DNA of 64,000 nucleotides from an uncultured Neomegalonema sp. (GTDB lineage: Bacteria; Pseudomonadota; Alphaproteobacteria; Rhodobacterales; Rhodobacteraceae). This document shows positions 17,651-27,127 of this stretch, one piece after another (the first letter of the stretch is position 1; every line of letters begins with the position of its first letter). The stretch covers positions 62,001 to 126,000 of the forward strand of contig CALDSD010000092.1 of NCBI GenBank assembly GCA_937911325.1. Direction: 5' to 3'. Made by a program: the position numbers and the translations under genes. A model generated the notes under the pieces. The model was not told the origin of the DNA and made no database searches. It saw only the letters and a program-made list of their open reading frames with translations.

Positions 17651-17871
17651 GAGAGGCAGGTCTCCTGGCTAGCGGGTCGTTGCGCTTCTCCGCCTTCCCA
17701 GCCAGCCTTGCGGGCTCAACCAGTGGCTCTGCTGGAGACGCGCTCGCCGCGGACAGTCGCGGGGGCGGCTGCGGTTGCAAACTCCCGAGTTGGGTCAGTC
17801 CGTCCCGCATTCCCTTTTGATCCCATGTTCCATTCGCGTCAGCGATCGACGCCAAGGCCCGGGAACCTCTC
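17651..17871 (-). promoter_or_regulatory. Cobalamin (B12) riboswitch upstream of bluB
   Basis: Read on the minus strand, the region contains the canonical B12 box AGCCAGGAGACCTGCC (17670-17655). It also has GCCCCCGCGACTGT, GCCACTGG and GGGAAGG in the order expected of a cobalamin riboswitch. GAGAGG at 17871-17866 can pair with CCTCTC at 17656-17651 to close P1. The expression platform would lie in the ~150 nt before the 22-codon ORF and bluB. Binding of adenosyl- or other cobalamin would be expected to repress bluB-cobW-cobN. A TTGACA at 17907-17902 is a possible -35 element. Confidence 0.92.
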
Positions 17872-17944
17872 ACCGCGACGTTTCATCGTAACCCTTTGAG
17901 GTGTCAAGCACGCTGGCCGACACCCTTGTGAGCGTCAGCGACCT

Positions 17945-18676
17945 TCAAAGCGCCTCAAGCCACCGGATCGCGTCTTCGGGCGTTTCCACCCTTGGCGTCT
18001 TCCCATCGCCTGGCGGCGCCCGACCGATCATGATGACCTCCACGCCCAACAGCGCCGCCGCGTCGAGCTTTGTGCGGCCATCCGCGCCTCCGGCGTTCTT
18101 GGTCACCAGATGGGTGATGTGGAGTTTGCGAAACAAGGCGAGCTCGTCGTCGCCTGAAAACGGCGGCCGCGCCGAGAGGAGCGTGATGTGTCCAGGCGCT
18201 GCAGACGGCATGTCGATCACTCGGGCTGTGAGCCGCACATCCGCGCGGTGCGCGAACTGGTCGAGGCTCTTGGCGCCCGTCGCCAAGAACGCGTGTGAGC
18301 CAGTCGGCAGCAATGTGGCGGCCTCTTCAACCGACTTGGCGCCGATCCACCGCTCGGTCGGGCGCGCTTTCCATTCCGGCCGCTCGAGCCTCAGAAGGGG
18401 GCGGTTGGTCTGCGCCGCCGCCACGCATGCGTTGGCGGATATCTGCACTGCGAAAGGGTGCGTGGCGTCGACCAGAACGTCTGTTTTGCGGTCTCGAAGG
18501 TAGCGGGCCAGACCGATCGCGCCGCCAAAACCGCCCACGCGCGTCTTCCCCGCATAGGCCGCTGGTTTCTCTGTCGCCCCGGCCAGAGATGCGACTGCCG
18601 TGATCTTTGGATGCTCCGTCAGCCGTGCGCAGAGCGTCCGCGCCTCCGACGTGCCTGCGAGAACCAGAACCCGCAT
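17945..18676 (-). CDS. cobK: Precorrin-6A reductase CobK
   Basis: CobK (CbiJ) reduces precorrin-6A to precorrin-6B with NADPH. The 243-residue protein starts VLVLAGTSEARTL, a glycine-poor nucleotide-binding start typical of CobK, and has VDATHPFAVQIS, the conserved catalytic-region motif. THLVTKNAGG and MIGRAPP appear near the end. ATG 18676 overlaps the cbiD stop (ATGA), so cbiD and cobK form a two-gene operon. The end of the gene lies about 75 bp before the start of the riboswitch on the same strand. Confidence 0.92.
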   Translation of the reverse strand: MRVLVLAGTSEARTLCARLTEHPKITAVASLAGATEKPAAYAGKTRVGGFGGAIGLARYLRDRKTDVLVDATHPFAVQISANACVAAAQTNRPLLRLERPEWKARPTERWIGAKSVEEAATLLPTGSHAFLATGAKSLDQFAHRADVRLTARVIDMPSAAPGHITLLSARPPFSGDDELALFRKLHITHLVTKNAGGADGRTKLDAAALLGVEVIMIGRAPPGDGKTPRVETPEDAIRWLEAL

Positions 18677-19755
18677 CACGCGCAATGCGCCAAGATGCGG
18701 CCGTCGCGCGAGACGACGAGAACGTCGACGGCCACCGGCGCGTCTTGGAGGACTTTAGAGGCGGTGTCCCTTGCTCCCGCGGCGACTGCGTCCGCCAAGG
18801 CCTCGCCGGTCAGTTCAAGCGCCTGCTTCGCCGTATTCGCGTGACGCACTGGCGTTGGATCGAACCCCAATGCCCCAGCCGTCGCCGCAAGCCGCTCGAA
18901 GTCGACCTGGCTGCGGCCGGAATGCAGATCGAGCGCGCCTTGGCTGAGTTTTGTGAGTTTGCCGAACCCGCCCGCGATTGTGAGACGGTCGACAGGATGC
19001 GCGCGCAGGTATTTCAGCATCCCCCCGGCGAAATCGCCCATGTCCAGCATCGCCCAGTCGGGCAGGCCAAAATGCGCCTGTGCGATCCGCTCCGAGGTTG
19101 CGCCCGTCGATCCGGCGACATGTCGCGCGCCGTTCGCACGGGCCACGTCGATCCCGCGATGGATCGAGGCGATCCAGGCGGCGCATGAAAAGGGCCGGAC
19201 GATGCCGGTGGTGCCCAGGATCGAGATGCCGCCTTCGATCCCGAGACGCGGGTTCCAGGTCTTTTGCGCCAGCGCCCGACCGTTCGGAACCGAGATCTCG
19301 ATCTCGACGTCGCCGGCGGCGTCGTGCTCGGCCGCGAGCCGGGCGACCGCGTCGCGCATCATCTGTCGTGGAACCGGGTTGATCGCAGGTTCGCCGGGCG
19401 GAATTGGCAGGCCTGGCTTTGTCACGGCGCCGACGCCTTCGCCGGCCTTGAAGACCACGCCCGCGCCGGGTTGCGCCAACCGCACCGTCGAGACGATCAC
19501 GGCGCGATGCGTGACGTCCGGGTCGTCGCCGGCGTCCTTGCGAACGGCCGCCCGCGCCCAGCCCGCTCCCCGGGCTGTGTCTTCGAGCGGAAATTCAGGC
19601 GTTTGGCCCTTTGGTAGACAAATTCGTACTGGGTCGACGAACTCGCCGGTCAACAGCGCCGCATAGGCCGCAGTGACGCCCGCGGTGGCGCAGGCGCCGG
19701 TGGTGAAGCCGCTGCGCAAGGGTTGATCTGGCTTTCTTTTTGGCTCGCCGTCCAT
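18676..19755 (-). CDS. cbiD: Cobalt-precorrin-5B C1-methyltransferase CbiD
   Basis: CbiD methylates C1 of cobalt-precorrin-5B and functionally replaces CobF of the classical aerobic pathway. The 359-residue protein has the hallmark [14 protein letters not shown] near the N-terminus, plus [13 protein letters not shown], the [10 protein letters not shown] motif and [11 protein letters not shown]. The conserved domain begins only ~15 residues after ATG 19755, so this start is favoured; a GTG 27 nt upstream is possible. Divergent from cobA, with ~105 bp between the two starts. Its presence with CbiG and CbiX marks the hybrid nature of this gene set. Confidence 0.93.
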   Translation of the reverse strand: MDGEPKRKPDQPLRSGFTTGACATAGVTAAYAALLTGEFVDPVRICLPKGQTPEFPLEDTARGAGWARAAVRKDAGDDPDVTHRAVIVSTVRLAQPGAGVVFKAGEGVGAVTKPGLPIPPGEPAINPVPRQMMRDAVARLAAEHDAAGDVEIEISVPNGRALAQKTWNPRLGIEGGISILGTTGIVRPFSCAAWIASIHRGIDVARANGARHVAGSTGATSERIAQAHFGLPDWAMLDMGDFAGGMLKYLRAHPVDRLTIAGGFGKLTKLSQGALDLHSGRSQVDFERLAATAGALGFDPTPVRHANTAKQALELTGEALADAVAAGARDTASKVLQDAPVAVDVLVVSRDGRILAHCA

Positions 19756-19861
19756 ATCCGCAGCATATCCGATACGTTTCACGCGGCTACGGACGAATTC
19801 CGCCCATCAGCGGTCGTTTCACGCTATCGCCATCGCCTCACACCCGGAATATGGTCTCAGA

Positions 19862-20731
19862 ATGTTTGAACAAATGACGCCATTCTCGATGCCGCAGGGC
19901 GACTGGCCGGAGTTTCCGCCGGGGATGGTCTGGCTATTGGGCGCAGGACCGGGCGATCCGGGCCTGATGACGCTCCACGGGCTGAACGCCCTGAGGCAGG
20001 CGGATGTCGTCGTCTACGACGCGCTTGTCGACGAGCGTCTGCTCGAATGGGCGCGCCCGGGCGCCGATCGCGAATATGCCGGAAAACGCGGGGGAAAACC
20101 GTCTCCGAAGCAACGGGACATCTCGCTTCGTCTGGTCGAGCTCGCGCGCGCCGGCAAGCGTGTGTTGCGTTTGAAAGGCGGGGACCCGTTTGTCTTCGGG
20201 CGCGGCGGGGAAGAAGCTCAAACCCTGGTCGCCGAGGGCGTGCCGATCCGGGTCACGCCGGGCGTCTCGGCCGGCATCGGCGGGCTCGCCTACGCCGGCG
20301 TGCCGGTCACGCATCGCGACGTCAATCAGGCGGTCACCTTCCTGACTGGGCACGATCAAACCGGAGAAACGCCGGCCGCCGTGAACTGGGATGCGATCGC
20401 GAAAGGCTCGCCGGTGATCGTCATCTACATGGCGATGAAGCACCTCGACCGGATCGCGCAGCGGTTGATCGATGGGGGCAAGCCGGCTGATGAGCCCGTG
20501 GCGATCGTCTCCGAGGCGACTTTGCCGACGCAACGGGTGCTTGAGACGACGTTGGCTCACGCCGCGGCCGATGCGGCCGAGGCGGGCATCGGCGCGCCTG
20601 CGATCGTCTGCGTCGGACGGGTGGCGCTGATGCGTCAAACCCTCGATTGGATGGCGCAACTCCAGGGCGAACCGCCGCGTTCGCTGGACCCGTTGGGGGC
20701 GCGGGGAACCAGTCGCGCGGAGGCCTCCTGA
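19862..20731 (+). CDS. cobA: Uroporphyrinogen-III C-methyltransferase CobA
   Basis: CobA makes precorrin-2 by methylating C2 and C7 of uroporphyrinogen III, the branch point to cobalamin and sirohaem. The 289-residue protein carries WLLGAGPGDPGLMTL, the LRLKGGDPFVFGRGGEE motif, TPGVSAGIGG and VIVIYMAMKHL. It is a lone methylase without the CysG dehydrogenase domain. It starts the cobA-cobB-cobQ operon. The next gene starts 5 nt downstream of its stop, with a GGAGG inside the end of cobA. Confidence 0.94.
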   Translation: MFEQMTPFSMPQGDWPEFPPGMVWLLGAGPGDPGLMTLHGLNALRQADVVVYDALVDERLLEWARPGADREYAGKRGGKPSPKQRDISLRLVELARAGKRVLRLKGGDPFVFGRGGEEAQTLVAEGVPIRVTPGVSAGIGGLAYAGVPVTHRDVNQAVTFLTGHDQTGETPAAVNWDAIAKGSPVIVIYMAMKHLDRIAQRLIDGGKPADEPVAIVSEATLPTQRVLETTLAHAAADAAEAGIGAPAIVCVGRVALMRQTLDWMAQLQGEPPRSLDPLGARGTSRAEAS

Positions 20732-20736
20732 GCGCG

Positions 20737-22068
20737 ATGAGAGCCCTCGTGATCGCAGCGCCGTCCTCCGGCGCTGGGAAGACAGTGGTCACGCTCGGTC
20801 TTTTGCGCGCCCTCAAACGTCAGGGCGTCGCCGTCGCCGCCGCGAAATGCGGTCCGGATTACATCGATCCGTCTTTTCACCTCGCCGCGGCTGGCGTCCC
20901 TTCGGTGAACCTCGACGCATGGGCGATGCCGCCAGACGCGCTGCGCCGCCGAGCTGCGTCCCAGCCTGGCGATTTGCTGATCGTCGAGGGCGCCATGGGG
21001 TTGCTGGACGGCGCGCCAGACCCCGATCACCCCAACGGCCTTGGATCGGCGGCGGATGTCGCCGAGGCTCTGGGCGCGCCTGTGGTTCTGGTGTTGGACG
21101 TTGCGCGGCAAGGACAGTCCGCCGCCGCTTTTGTGGCGGGCGTGCGCGCGCTTCGCCCCCATCTGCCGTTGGCCGGCGTGATCCTGAACCGCGTCGGCTC
21201 CGACCGGCATCACCGTCTCCTGGCGCGGGCGCTGGGGGCGATTGACGCGCCAATCCTGGGCGCGCTTCCCCGGGACGGCCGTCTGGAGACGCCTTCGCGT
21301 CATCTGGGCCTCATCCCCGCCGCTGAGCGGGCGGATCTCGAGACGTTCATCGATCAGGCGGCGGAGATCGTTGCGTCGCACGTGGATCTGGAAGCCGTTC
21401 GACATTGTGCGCGCCAGGTTCCGCAGCCGACAACAGAAGCGACGGCTTCTCTCGCGCCCTCCGCGCCCCTCGCGCCTCTCGGACAACGCATCGCCGTCGC
21501 CAGCGACGTCGCCTTCGCGTTCGTATACCCGCATTTGCTGACGGATTGGCGCGCCGCGGGAGCGGAGCTTTCCCTGTTTTCACCGCTGGCCGACGAAGCC
21601 CCGAAGGCTGGCGTGGACGCCGTCTTCCTTCCCGGTGGATACCCCGAATTGCATGCAGGGGTTCTCGCCGCGGCCGATCGCTTCCGCGGCGGCGTGCAGT
21701 CGGCGGCGCGTCGCGGCGCGCTGATCTACGGCGAGTGCGGCGGCTACATGGCTCTGGGCGAGGGACTGGTGGATAGCGACGGAGGGCGTCACAAGATGCT
21801 GGGACTGTTGCCGCTCGATACAAGCTTCGCCGAGCGACGGCTCACGCTGGGATACCGCCGGCTGACGCCGCTGGGCGACACGCCTTTTGGGGCGTCGGTG
21901 GCCGCGCACGAGTTTCATTACGCGACTGTCACGCGGGAAGGCCCGGCCGATCCGCTGTTTCACGCGCGGGACGCCGAGAACGTCGATCTGCCGAAGATGG
22001 GCCTTCGGCATGGCGCGGTGATGGGGTCGTTCGCGCATGTGATCGCGCGGATCGCGGGTCGCGCATGA
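20737..22068 (+). CDS. cobB: Cobyrinic/hydrogenobyrinic acid a,c-diamide synthase CobB
   Basis: CobB amidates the a and c side chains using glutamine and ATP. The 443-residue protein has an N-terminal DTBS-like ATPase domain with the P-loop [14 protein letters not shown] (from residue 8), and a C-terminal class I-like glutamine amidotransferase domain with the nucleophile Cys in [14 protein letters not shown] 20737 has GGAGG at 20719-20723. Whether the substrate is hydrogenobyrinate (CobB) or cobyrinate (CbiA) cannot be told from sequence. A small Ala/Pro/Leu-rich linker joins the two domains. Confidence 0.92.
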   Translation: MRALVIAAPSSGAGKTVVTLGLLRALKRQGVAVAAAKCGPDYIDPSFHLAAAGVPSVNLDAWAMPPDALRRRAASQPGDLLIVEGAMGLLDGAPDPDHPNGLGSAADVAEALGAPVVLVLDVARQGQSAAAFVAGVRALRPHLPLAGVILNRVGSDRHHRLLARALGAIDAPILGALPRDGRLETPSRHLGLIPAAERADLETFIDQAAEIVASHVDLEAVRHCARQVPQPTTEATASLAPSAPLAPLGQRIAVASDVAFAFVYPHLLTDWRAAGAELSLFSPLADEAPKAGVDAVFLPGGYPELHAGVLAAADRFRGGVQSAARRGALIYGECGGYMALGEGLVDSDGGRHKMLGLLPLDTSFAERRLTLGYRRLTPLGDTPFGASVAAHEFHYATVTREGPADPLFHARDAENVDLPKMGLRHGAVMGSFAHVIARIAGRA

Positions 22069-23522
22069 GCGGCGTGTTGATGATCCAGGGCGCCGGCTCA
22101 AACGTCGGAAAGTCGATGCTGGTGGCCGGGTTGTGCCGCGCGGCGCGCCGTCGCGGGATCTCGGTTGCGCCGTTCAAGCCGCAGAATATGTCGAACAACG
22201 CCGCCGTAACTGTCGACGGTGGCGAGATCGGCCGCGCGCAGGCGCTCCAGGCGCTGGCTGCCGGGCGCGAACCGATCACGGACATGAATCCGGTTCTGCT
22301 CAAGCCGGAGACGGATATCGGCGCTCAGGTCGTCGTGCAGGGCAAGCGGGTCGCGACGGTGAAAGCGCGTGACTACGCCGCTTTGATGCCGCAGCTGTTG
22401 GCCTCGGTGCTGGAAAGCTTCGACCGGCTTCGCACGAGCGCTGAGCTGGTTCTGGTCGAAGGCGCGGGGAGTCCGGCCGAAGTCAACCTGCGTCGCGGCG
22501 ACATCGCCAATATGGGCTTCGCCCAGGCCGCGCGCGTCCCGGTTGTTCTGGTTGGCGATATCGATCGCGGCGGGGTGATCGCCCAACTTGTCGGCACGCA
22601 AGCTGTTTTGGATCCGGACGACGCGAGCCTTCTGAAGGGCTTCCTGATCAACAAGTTCCGGGGCGACGTTTCTCTGTTCGACGATGGCTATGCGCTCATT
22701 GAACAGCGCACCGGCTGGCGCGGGTTTGGCGTGGCGCCGTGGTACTCCGACGCCCATCGCCTGCCAGCGGAGGACGCCCTCGACATCGAGGGTCTCTCGG
22801 GCGACGGCGAGGTGAAGATCGTTTGTCTCGGGCTGAGCCGGATCGCGAACTTCGATGATCTGGACCCACTCAAGCTGCACCCCGGCGTCTCGGTGCGGAT
22901 GCTGCGCGCAGGCGATGCGATCCCCGGGGACGCGGATCTGGTGATCATCCCCGGTTCGAAATCGACGCGCGGCGACCTCGCATTCCTGCGCGCGCAGGGA
23001 TGGGACGTCGACCTGATGGCGCACCACCGCCGGGGAGGACGCGTGCTGGGGCTATGCGGCGGCTACCAGATGCTGGGCAAGACGGTTCGCGACCCCGACG
23101 GCGTCGAAGGGCCTCCCGGAGAGACCCCGGGCCTCGGTCTTCTCGACGTCGAGACGGTCATGTCGCCTGACAAGCGGCTTGAGCGCGTCGACGGCAGGCA
23201 CCTCGACAGCGGGACGGCGATCTCGGGCTATGAGATCCATATCGGCAGGACAGACGGCCCGGATCGCGCCCGTCCGTTCGCTGAGATCGGCGGCGTGCGA
23301 GAAGGGGCGCAAACATCCGACGGCCGCGTCGTCGGCACCTATCTGCACGGGGTTTTCAGCGAGGACGCTTTTCGCAACGTCTTTCTCGAGGCGTTTGGCG
23401 CGCCACCGGCGACGGCGTCCTACTCAGAGACGGTTGATCAGACGCTCGACGCTTTGGCTGACCACCTTGAAGCGCATCTCGACGTCGAAGGGCTTCTGGC
23501 TTTGGCCGCGCGCAGCCTCTAA
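22065..23522 (+). CDS. cobQ: Cobyric acid synthase CobQ
   Basis: CobQ adds amides to the b, d, e and g side chains of adenosyl-cobyrinic acid a,c-diamide. The 485-residue protein has the N-terminal [18 protein letters not shown]-loop, [12 protein letters not shown], a [11 protein letters not shown] segment and a C-terminal amidotransferase domain with [10 protein letters not shown] and an HGVFS motif. The start overlaps the cobB stop (ATGA). It converges on cobD, and the two stop codons overlap by 4 bp. Confidence 0.95.
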   Translation: MSGVLMIQGAGSNVGKSMLVAGLCRAARRRGISVAPFKPQNMSNNAAVTVDGGEIGRAQALQALAAGREPITDMNPVLLKPETDIGAQVVVQGKRVATVKARDYAALMPQLLASVLESFDRLRTSAELVLVEGAGSPAEVNLRRGDIANMGFAQAARVPVVLVGDIDRGGVIAQLVGTQAVLDPDDASLLKGFLINKFRGDVSLFDDGYALIEQRTGWRGFGVAPWYSDAHRLPAEDALDIEGLSGDGEVKIVCLGLSRIANFDDLDPLKLHPGVSVRMLRAGDAIPGDADLVIIPGSKSTRGDLAFLRAQGWDVDLMAHHRRGGRVLGLCGGYQMLGKTVRDPDGVEGPPGETPGLGLLDVETVMSPDKRLERVDGRHLDSGTAISGYEIHIGRTDGPDRARPFAEIGGVREGAQTSDGRVVGTYLHGVFSEDAFRNVFLEAFGAPPATASYSETVDQTLDALADHLEAHLDVEGLLALAARSL

Positions 23523-24439
23523 AGGAGCGCGAACACCGCCACGAGAGCCAGCGCGGCGCCCCACGCGCGCCAGATCAGAGCGACCGTCGCGTCGATATCA
23601 CTGGCTGTCGCAACGCGCCGCCCCTCCGGATTCAGGTAGGGATCGCTGGTCTCGATCCCATCGTAGATCCGTGGGCCGGCGAGGGCGAGGCCGAGCGCGC
23701 CGGCCGTCGCGGCTTCCGGCCATCCAGCGTTTGGCGACTTATGCAAACGGGCGTCGCGCCACATCACCTGGACGCTTTCTGCGGACACGGCCGCAGCCGC
23801 GATCAGCAGGCCGGAGAGCCGAGCGGGGACCAAGTTCAGAACGTCGTCCAGCCGCGCGGCGGCCCAGCCGAACTCGCGGTGTTTCTCCGTTCGATGCCCG
23901 ATCATTGAGTCCGCCGTGTTCACGGCCTTGTATATCAAGATCCCAGGCAGGCCGGCGACGAGAAACCAGAAAGCCGGCGCGATCACGCCGTCCGAGAAAT
24001 TCTCGGCGCAGCTTTCGATCGCTGCGCGGGCGACGGCGGGTTCGTCCAGCGTCTCGGGATCTCGGCCGACGATCATGGAAACAGCGTGTCGCGCTTCGGC
24101 GAGGCCCTGCCTGAGGGCATCGGCGACGGCGGCGACATGCTCGACCAGGCTTTTCTGCGCGAGAAGGATCGCAGCTCCCAAGACTGACAGGACGGGACCG
24201 AGAACAGGGATCGCCGAGATCGCAAGACCCAGACATCCTGCAGCCGTGGCGAGTATGACCACGGCAAGCGCGCCCTTGATCCGACGCGTCCCGCCCGCGT
24301 TGAGCGTATGGTCGAGCCAGGCGACAGCCCGCCCCATCAGGACAGCCGGGTGCGGAGCGCGCCGCCACAGCGGCTCGGGCTCGCCAAAAACGGCGTCGAG
24401 GATCATGGCCGCCGCCAGCATCAGGGCGATCTCGCTCAC
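23519..24439 (-). CDS. cobD: Adenosylcobinamide-phosphate synthase CobD (CbiB)
   Basis: CobD is the membrane protein that joins aminopropanol phosphate to adenosylcobyric acid. The 306-residue protein has several hydrophobic helices and the family motifs [19 protein letters not shown] near the N-terminus and [17 protein letters not shown] mid-protein, followed by [16 protein letters not shown] 24439 overlaps the cobC stop (GTGA), so cobC and cobD are coupled. A TTG further upstream would extend into cobC and is less likely. Confidence 0.93.
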   Translation of the reverse strand: MSEIALMLAAAMILDAVFGEPEPLWRRAPHPAVLMGRAVAWLDHTLNAGGTRRIKGALAVVILATAAGCLGLAISAIPVLGPVLSVLGAAILLAQKSLVEHVAAVADALRQGLAEARHAVSMIVGRDPETLDEPAVARAAIESCAENFSDGVIAPAFWFLVAGLPGILIYKAVNTADSMIGHRTEKHREFGWAAARLDDVLNLVPARLSGLLIAAAAVSAESVQVMWRDARLHKSPNAGWPEAATAGALGLALAGPRIYDGIETSDPYLNPEGRRVATASDIDATVALIWRAWGAALALVAVFALL

Positions 24440-25446
24440 GTCAGCGCTCTCTCCAACCGCGCCCAATGCGCTTCTTGGCCAGGCAAGCCGAGGCGGAGCC
24501 AGGTCTGGGAGTATGGGAAGATCCGCGACCAGATCTGATGCGCTGCGAGCGTTTCCTGAGCTTCGATGGCGTTTCGCGTCTCATACGTTCGGAACAAGGC
24601 CGTACCCCCGGCAAGCCGCCACCCGTTTCGAACCGCCATGGCGTCAAGGCGCGCCGCGTCGCGGTCCAATCGCTGTATCGCCGCCGCCGCCCAATCCTTG
24701 GCCGAAAGCGCCCGGGGCGCAATCGCGATCGCCGGTCCGGAGACGGCCCAGGGCCCCAGCATGCTGCTGAGCCGCGACACGTCCAGCTCGCGCCCAATCG
24801 CAAACCCAAGGCGAAGGCCGGCCAATCCGTAGAACTTGCCAAAGGACCGCAGGATCACCGCGCCCGGCGGCGGGTCGGCGGCCATGGAGGCGCCCGGCAT
24901 AGGATCCGCGAAGCTCTCATCGATCACGAGCAAGCCAACCTGCTGAGCGACTTCGTTGATGGCCTCATGCGGCCACAGCCGCCCGTCGGGATTGTTCGGG
25001 TTCACGATGACCGCTGCGTCGCAATCGCCGCCCTGGCCGAGCTCCGAGACCGCCTCGACACGCCAACGCTCTACGGCGAAGGCGGCCGAATGTTCGTTAT
25101 AGGTGGGCGATACGATCGCGACGGCCCCGGGCGCGCGCAGCCTCGGGGTCAGTTGAATCAGCGCTTGGGCGCCGGGAGCGGCGACAATCGAGACCGAGGC
25201 CGGAACGCCGTAGGCCTCGCGCGCAGCCCTCAAAAGCTCGGACATCGCCGCGGCGTCGGGTAAGCGCGTCCAACAGTCGCTTGGGATCGCGCCAATCGGA
25301 TAAGGGACGGGGTTGATGCCCGTCGACAGGTCGATCCAGGTTTCAGCCGCGCCGCCGAACTTTGCGATCGCGCGATCAAGATCTCCGCCATGATCGCGTG
25401 GCTTTGGCCTTTCTTCGCCGCCATCTAAAGAGGATAGGGTGTCCAT
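24436..25446 (-). CDS. cobC: Threonine-phosphate decarboxylase-like CobC
   Basis: CobC is a PLP enzyme that supplies the aminopropanol arm by decarboxylating L-threonine phosphate. The 336-residue fold-type I protein begins HGGDLDRAIAKFGG and has WIDLSTGINPVPYP. The PLP-binding Lys is in RSFGKFYGLAGLRLGFA. It pairs functionally with the threonine kinase BluE encoded divergently 52 bp away, and with CobD encoded just downstream. ATG 25446 is chosen because the conserved region starts soon after; an ATG 9 nt upstream is equally possible. Confidence 0.9.
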   Translation of the reverse strand: MDTLSSLDGGEERPKPRDHGGDLDRAIAKFGGAAETWIDLSTGINPVPYPIGAIPSDCWTRLPDAAAMSELLRAAREAYGVPASVSIVAAPGAQALIQLTPRLRAPGAVAIVSPTYNEHSAAFAVERWRVEAVSELGQGGDCDAAVIVNPNNPDGRLWPHEAINEVAQQVGLLVIDESFADPMPGASMAADPPPGAVILRSFGKFYGLAGLRLGFAIGRELDVSRLSSMLGPWAVSGPAIAIAPRALSAKDWAAAAIQRLDRDAARLDAMAVRNGWRLAGGTALFRTYETRNAIEAQETLAAHQIWSRIFPYSQTWLRLGLPGQEAHWARLERALT

Positions 25447-25498
25447 CGGCCTCATGCGTTTCACTGACTGTTCCCGGACCGCTGTTGAGAAGCGATCG

Positions 25499-26446
25499 AT
25501 GCGCAAACGAATTAGATCCTCTCCTATCAGACAGACAACCGTTGACCAGCGGCGGATCGGCGCGTGTTTCAGCGAAGCGACGGGGCATTTCGGCGAATTC
25601 GTCCAAGGCAAGATGGGGGCGATGGGGCCCGTCGCCTTGGCGACGGCGCCTGCGCCGCATGTCACGCTTCGCGCGCAACTCAATCCGGTTGTCTCAGCGC
25701 CGCTTCTCGTCACCGGCCCTGACGCCGGCGATCTCGCCAGGAAGGCGGTTCGCAGCGGGGGCTCGATCGCCGGAGCTGTTCAAGTCGGCGGGCGTCTCAA
25801 GCTCTCGCAGGGGGGGCGCGCGCCCCTCGGAGGCGGGGCGGGTCTGTCGACGTTGATTTCATTGACCAGCCTGCGTGCGGCCGCCGCCGCCGTCGGCGCG
25901 GTGTTGACGGTCGAACAGGAGGCGGCGTGCTGCCTCGCAGTCGAAGGCGCAAGCGATCCGTTGATGTACGCCGATGCGGGTCGTCTGGTTTGGGCGTCTC
26001 GCCTTGGCCGTGTCTTGGAGCGGACGGCGCCTGGGGCTCGGTTCGTCGCGGTGGGCGGCTTCGACGGGCCGCCGGTGCGCACCCGTGCGGACGACAACGA
26101 CTTTCCGGACGTCGCCGATCTATTCCAGGCGTTGATCGACGCGCGCGCCGCCGGCGACGCCGCGCAGGAAGCGCTGACGGCGACCGAGTCCGCGAAACGC
26201 AATCAGAGACGAAACCCAAAGCCGCGGTGGCGCGAGCTCCTCGCGTTGCAGCAGGCGACGGGCGCACTGGGATTGATCGTCGCTCATACCGGATCCGCCG
26301 TGGCCCTGTTGTTTGAGCCGGATCGCGCAGACTTGCACGAAGTCTCCGCCGCCATGTCGCGTATCGGGGTAAGCTATGTCCGTGAGTTTGAGGTCGGTCA
26401 GTTCGTCTCGACCCGCTCGAGCGGCGGTATCCTGGCGACGAAGTGA
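25499..26446 (+). CDS. bluE: L-threonine kinase BluE/PduX (GHMP kinase)
   Basis: BluE phosphorylates L-threonine to give the substrate of CobC. The ~315-residue protein is a GHMP kinase: CFSEATGHFGEFVQGK at the N-terminus matches the PduX/BluE start, and PLGGGAGLSTLISLTS is the phosphate-binding motif 2. A C-terminal GHMP domain ends near TRSSGGIL. ATG 25499 has a GAGAAG upstream; earlier in-frame starts would run into the cobC promoter. Its end overlaps the convergent DUF1636 gene by 49 bp. Confidence 0.85.
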   Translation: MRKRIRSSPIRQTTVDQRRIGACFSEATGHFGEFVQGKMGAMGPVALATAPAPHVTLRAQLNPVVSAPLLVTGPDAGDLARKAVRSGGSIAGAVQVGGRLKLSQGGRAPLGGGAGLSTLISLTSLRAAAAAVGAVLTVEQEAACCLAVEGASDPLMYADAGRLVWASRLGRVLERTAPGARFVAVGGFDGPPVRTRADDNDFPDVADLFQALIDARAAGDAAQEALTATESAKRNQRRNPKPRWRELLALQQATGALGLIVAHTGSAVALLFEPDRADLHEVSAAMSRIGVSYVREFEVGQFVSTRSSGGILATK

Positions 26447-26793
26447 CCCTTTACGCCTTGCGGCCACTGCCGATACGGCACGACGCCGTTCTCGTTCTCC
26501 GCATGTTTCACGGCGTATTCGACCAGCGCGCCGGCCGACACCTCGTCCGGCGTGAATGAACCCAGCACATAGCTCATCTTTCCATCGGCCGTGATCGCCG
26601 CGTTGCAGCCGTGCGAACACCCCATCAAGCAGGCGACGCCCCGCACCGCCACGGTTTCATGCCCTTCGGCGGCGGCGCGGACCTTTTCGAGCAACTGTTC
26701 GCCATGGGCCGGGGTTTCAGCCTCGGCGGTTGGTTTCAAGCTCAGCTCTTCACGTTTGCAGGTCGTGCAAATGGTTATGGTCGATCGGGTCAT
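26398..26793 (-). CDS. DUF1636 family metal-binding protein
   Basis: A 131-residue cytosolic protein of the DUF1636 family. ITICTTCKR at the N-terminus holds a CxxC pair, and GVACLMGCSHGCNAAI holds three more Cys, so a metal or Fe-S site is likely. The family ends with the conserved VVPYRQWPQGVKGHFVARIPPL stretch, split here around a central YVLGSFTPDE motif. In alphaproteobacteria these genes recur near B12 genes, but no reaction is established. ATG 26793 directly precedes the conserved region; longer readings add an unlikely basic tail. It converges on bluE with a 49-bp overlap. Confidence 0.78.
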   Translation of the reverse strand: MTRSTITICTTCKREELSLKPTAEAETPAHGEQLLEKVRAAAEGHETVAVRGVACLMGCSHGCNAAITADGKMSYVLGSFTPDEVSAGALVEYAVKHAENENGVVPYRQWPQGVKGHFVARIPPLERVETN

Positions 26794-27127
26794 GACGGTC
26801 GATATATCCGGTTTTTGCGGGTCGTCGACGCGATCATGCGCCGGTTCCGTGGAAGTTAGACGCGCCGGCGCATCGCTTGCATCGCCGGTTACCGACCATT
26901 TTCGGCGGAATTTACGCTGTTTTCGCGGGAGTCGATGCAATCAGAACGCGCTTTTACAGCCTTGGCAAAGATGTCACGTTCATAGAGTTGCATCGAATCA
27001 CCGAAGGCGTTTCGGTCGTTAAAGCGTTGCGAGGGGGGCCTTGTTGTCGCAAGAAGTAGATGTGGGCGGCGAGGAAACTGTTCTAAAATGACGCATCTGT
27101 GGTGCGGTTTGGAGCTTGGGGCGAAAA
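26794..27127. other. Intergenic region, divergent promoters expected
   Basis: 334 bp between the DUF1636 start and the secreted PG-binding protein start. I see no supported gene. The part from about 26890 to 27060 is less GC-rich and holds GAGTC and GAATC, the GANTC sites methylated by CcrM in many alphaproteobacteria. Confidence 0.5.

Noticed and set aside
17619-17873. 84-residue minus-strand open frame over the B12 riboswitch
   Set aside because: It coincides with the conserved aptamer including the B12 box, so the sequence is constrained as RNA, and the peptide has no family resemblance.
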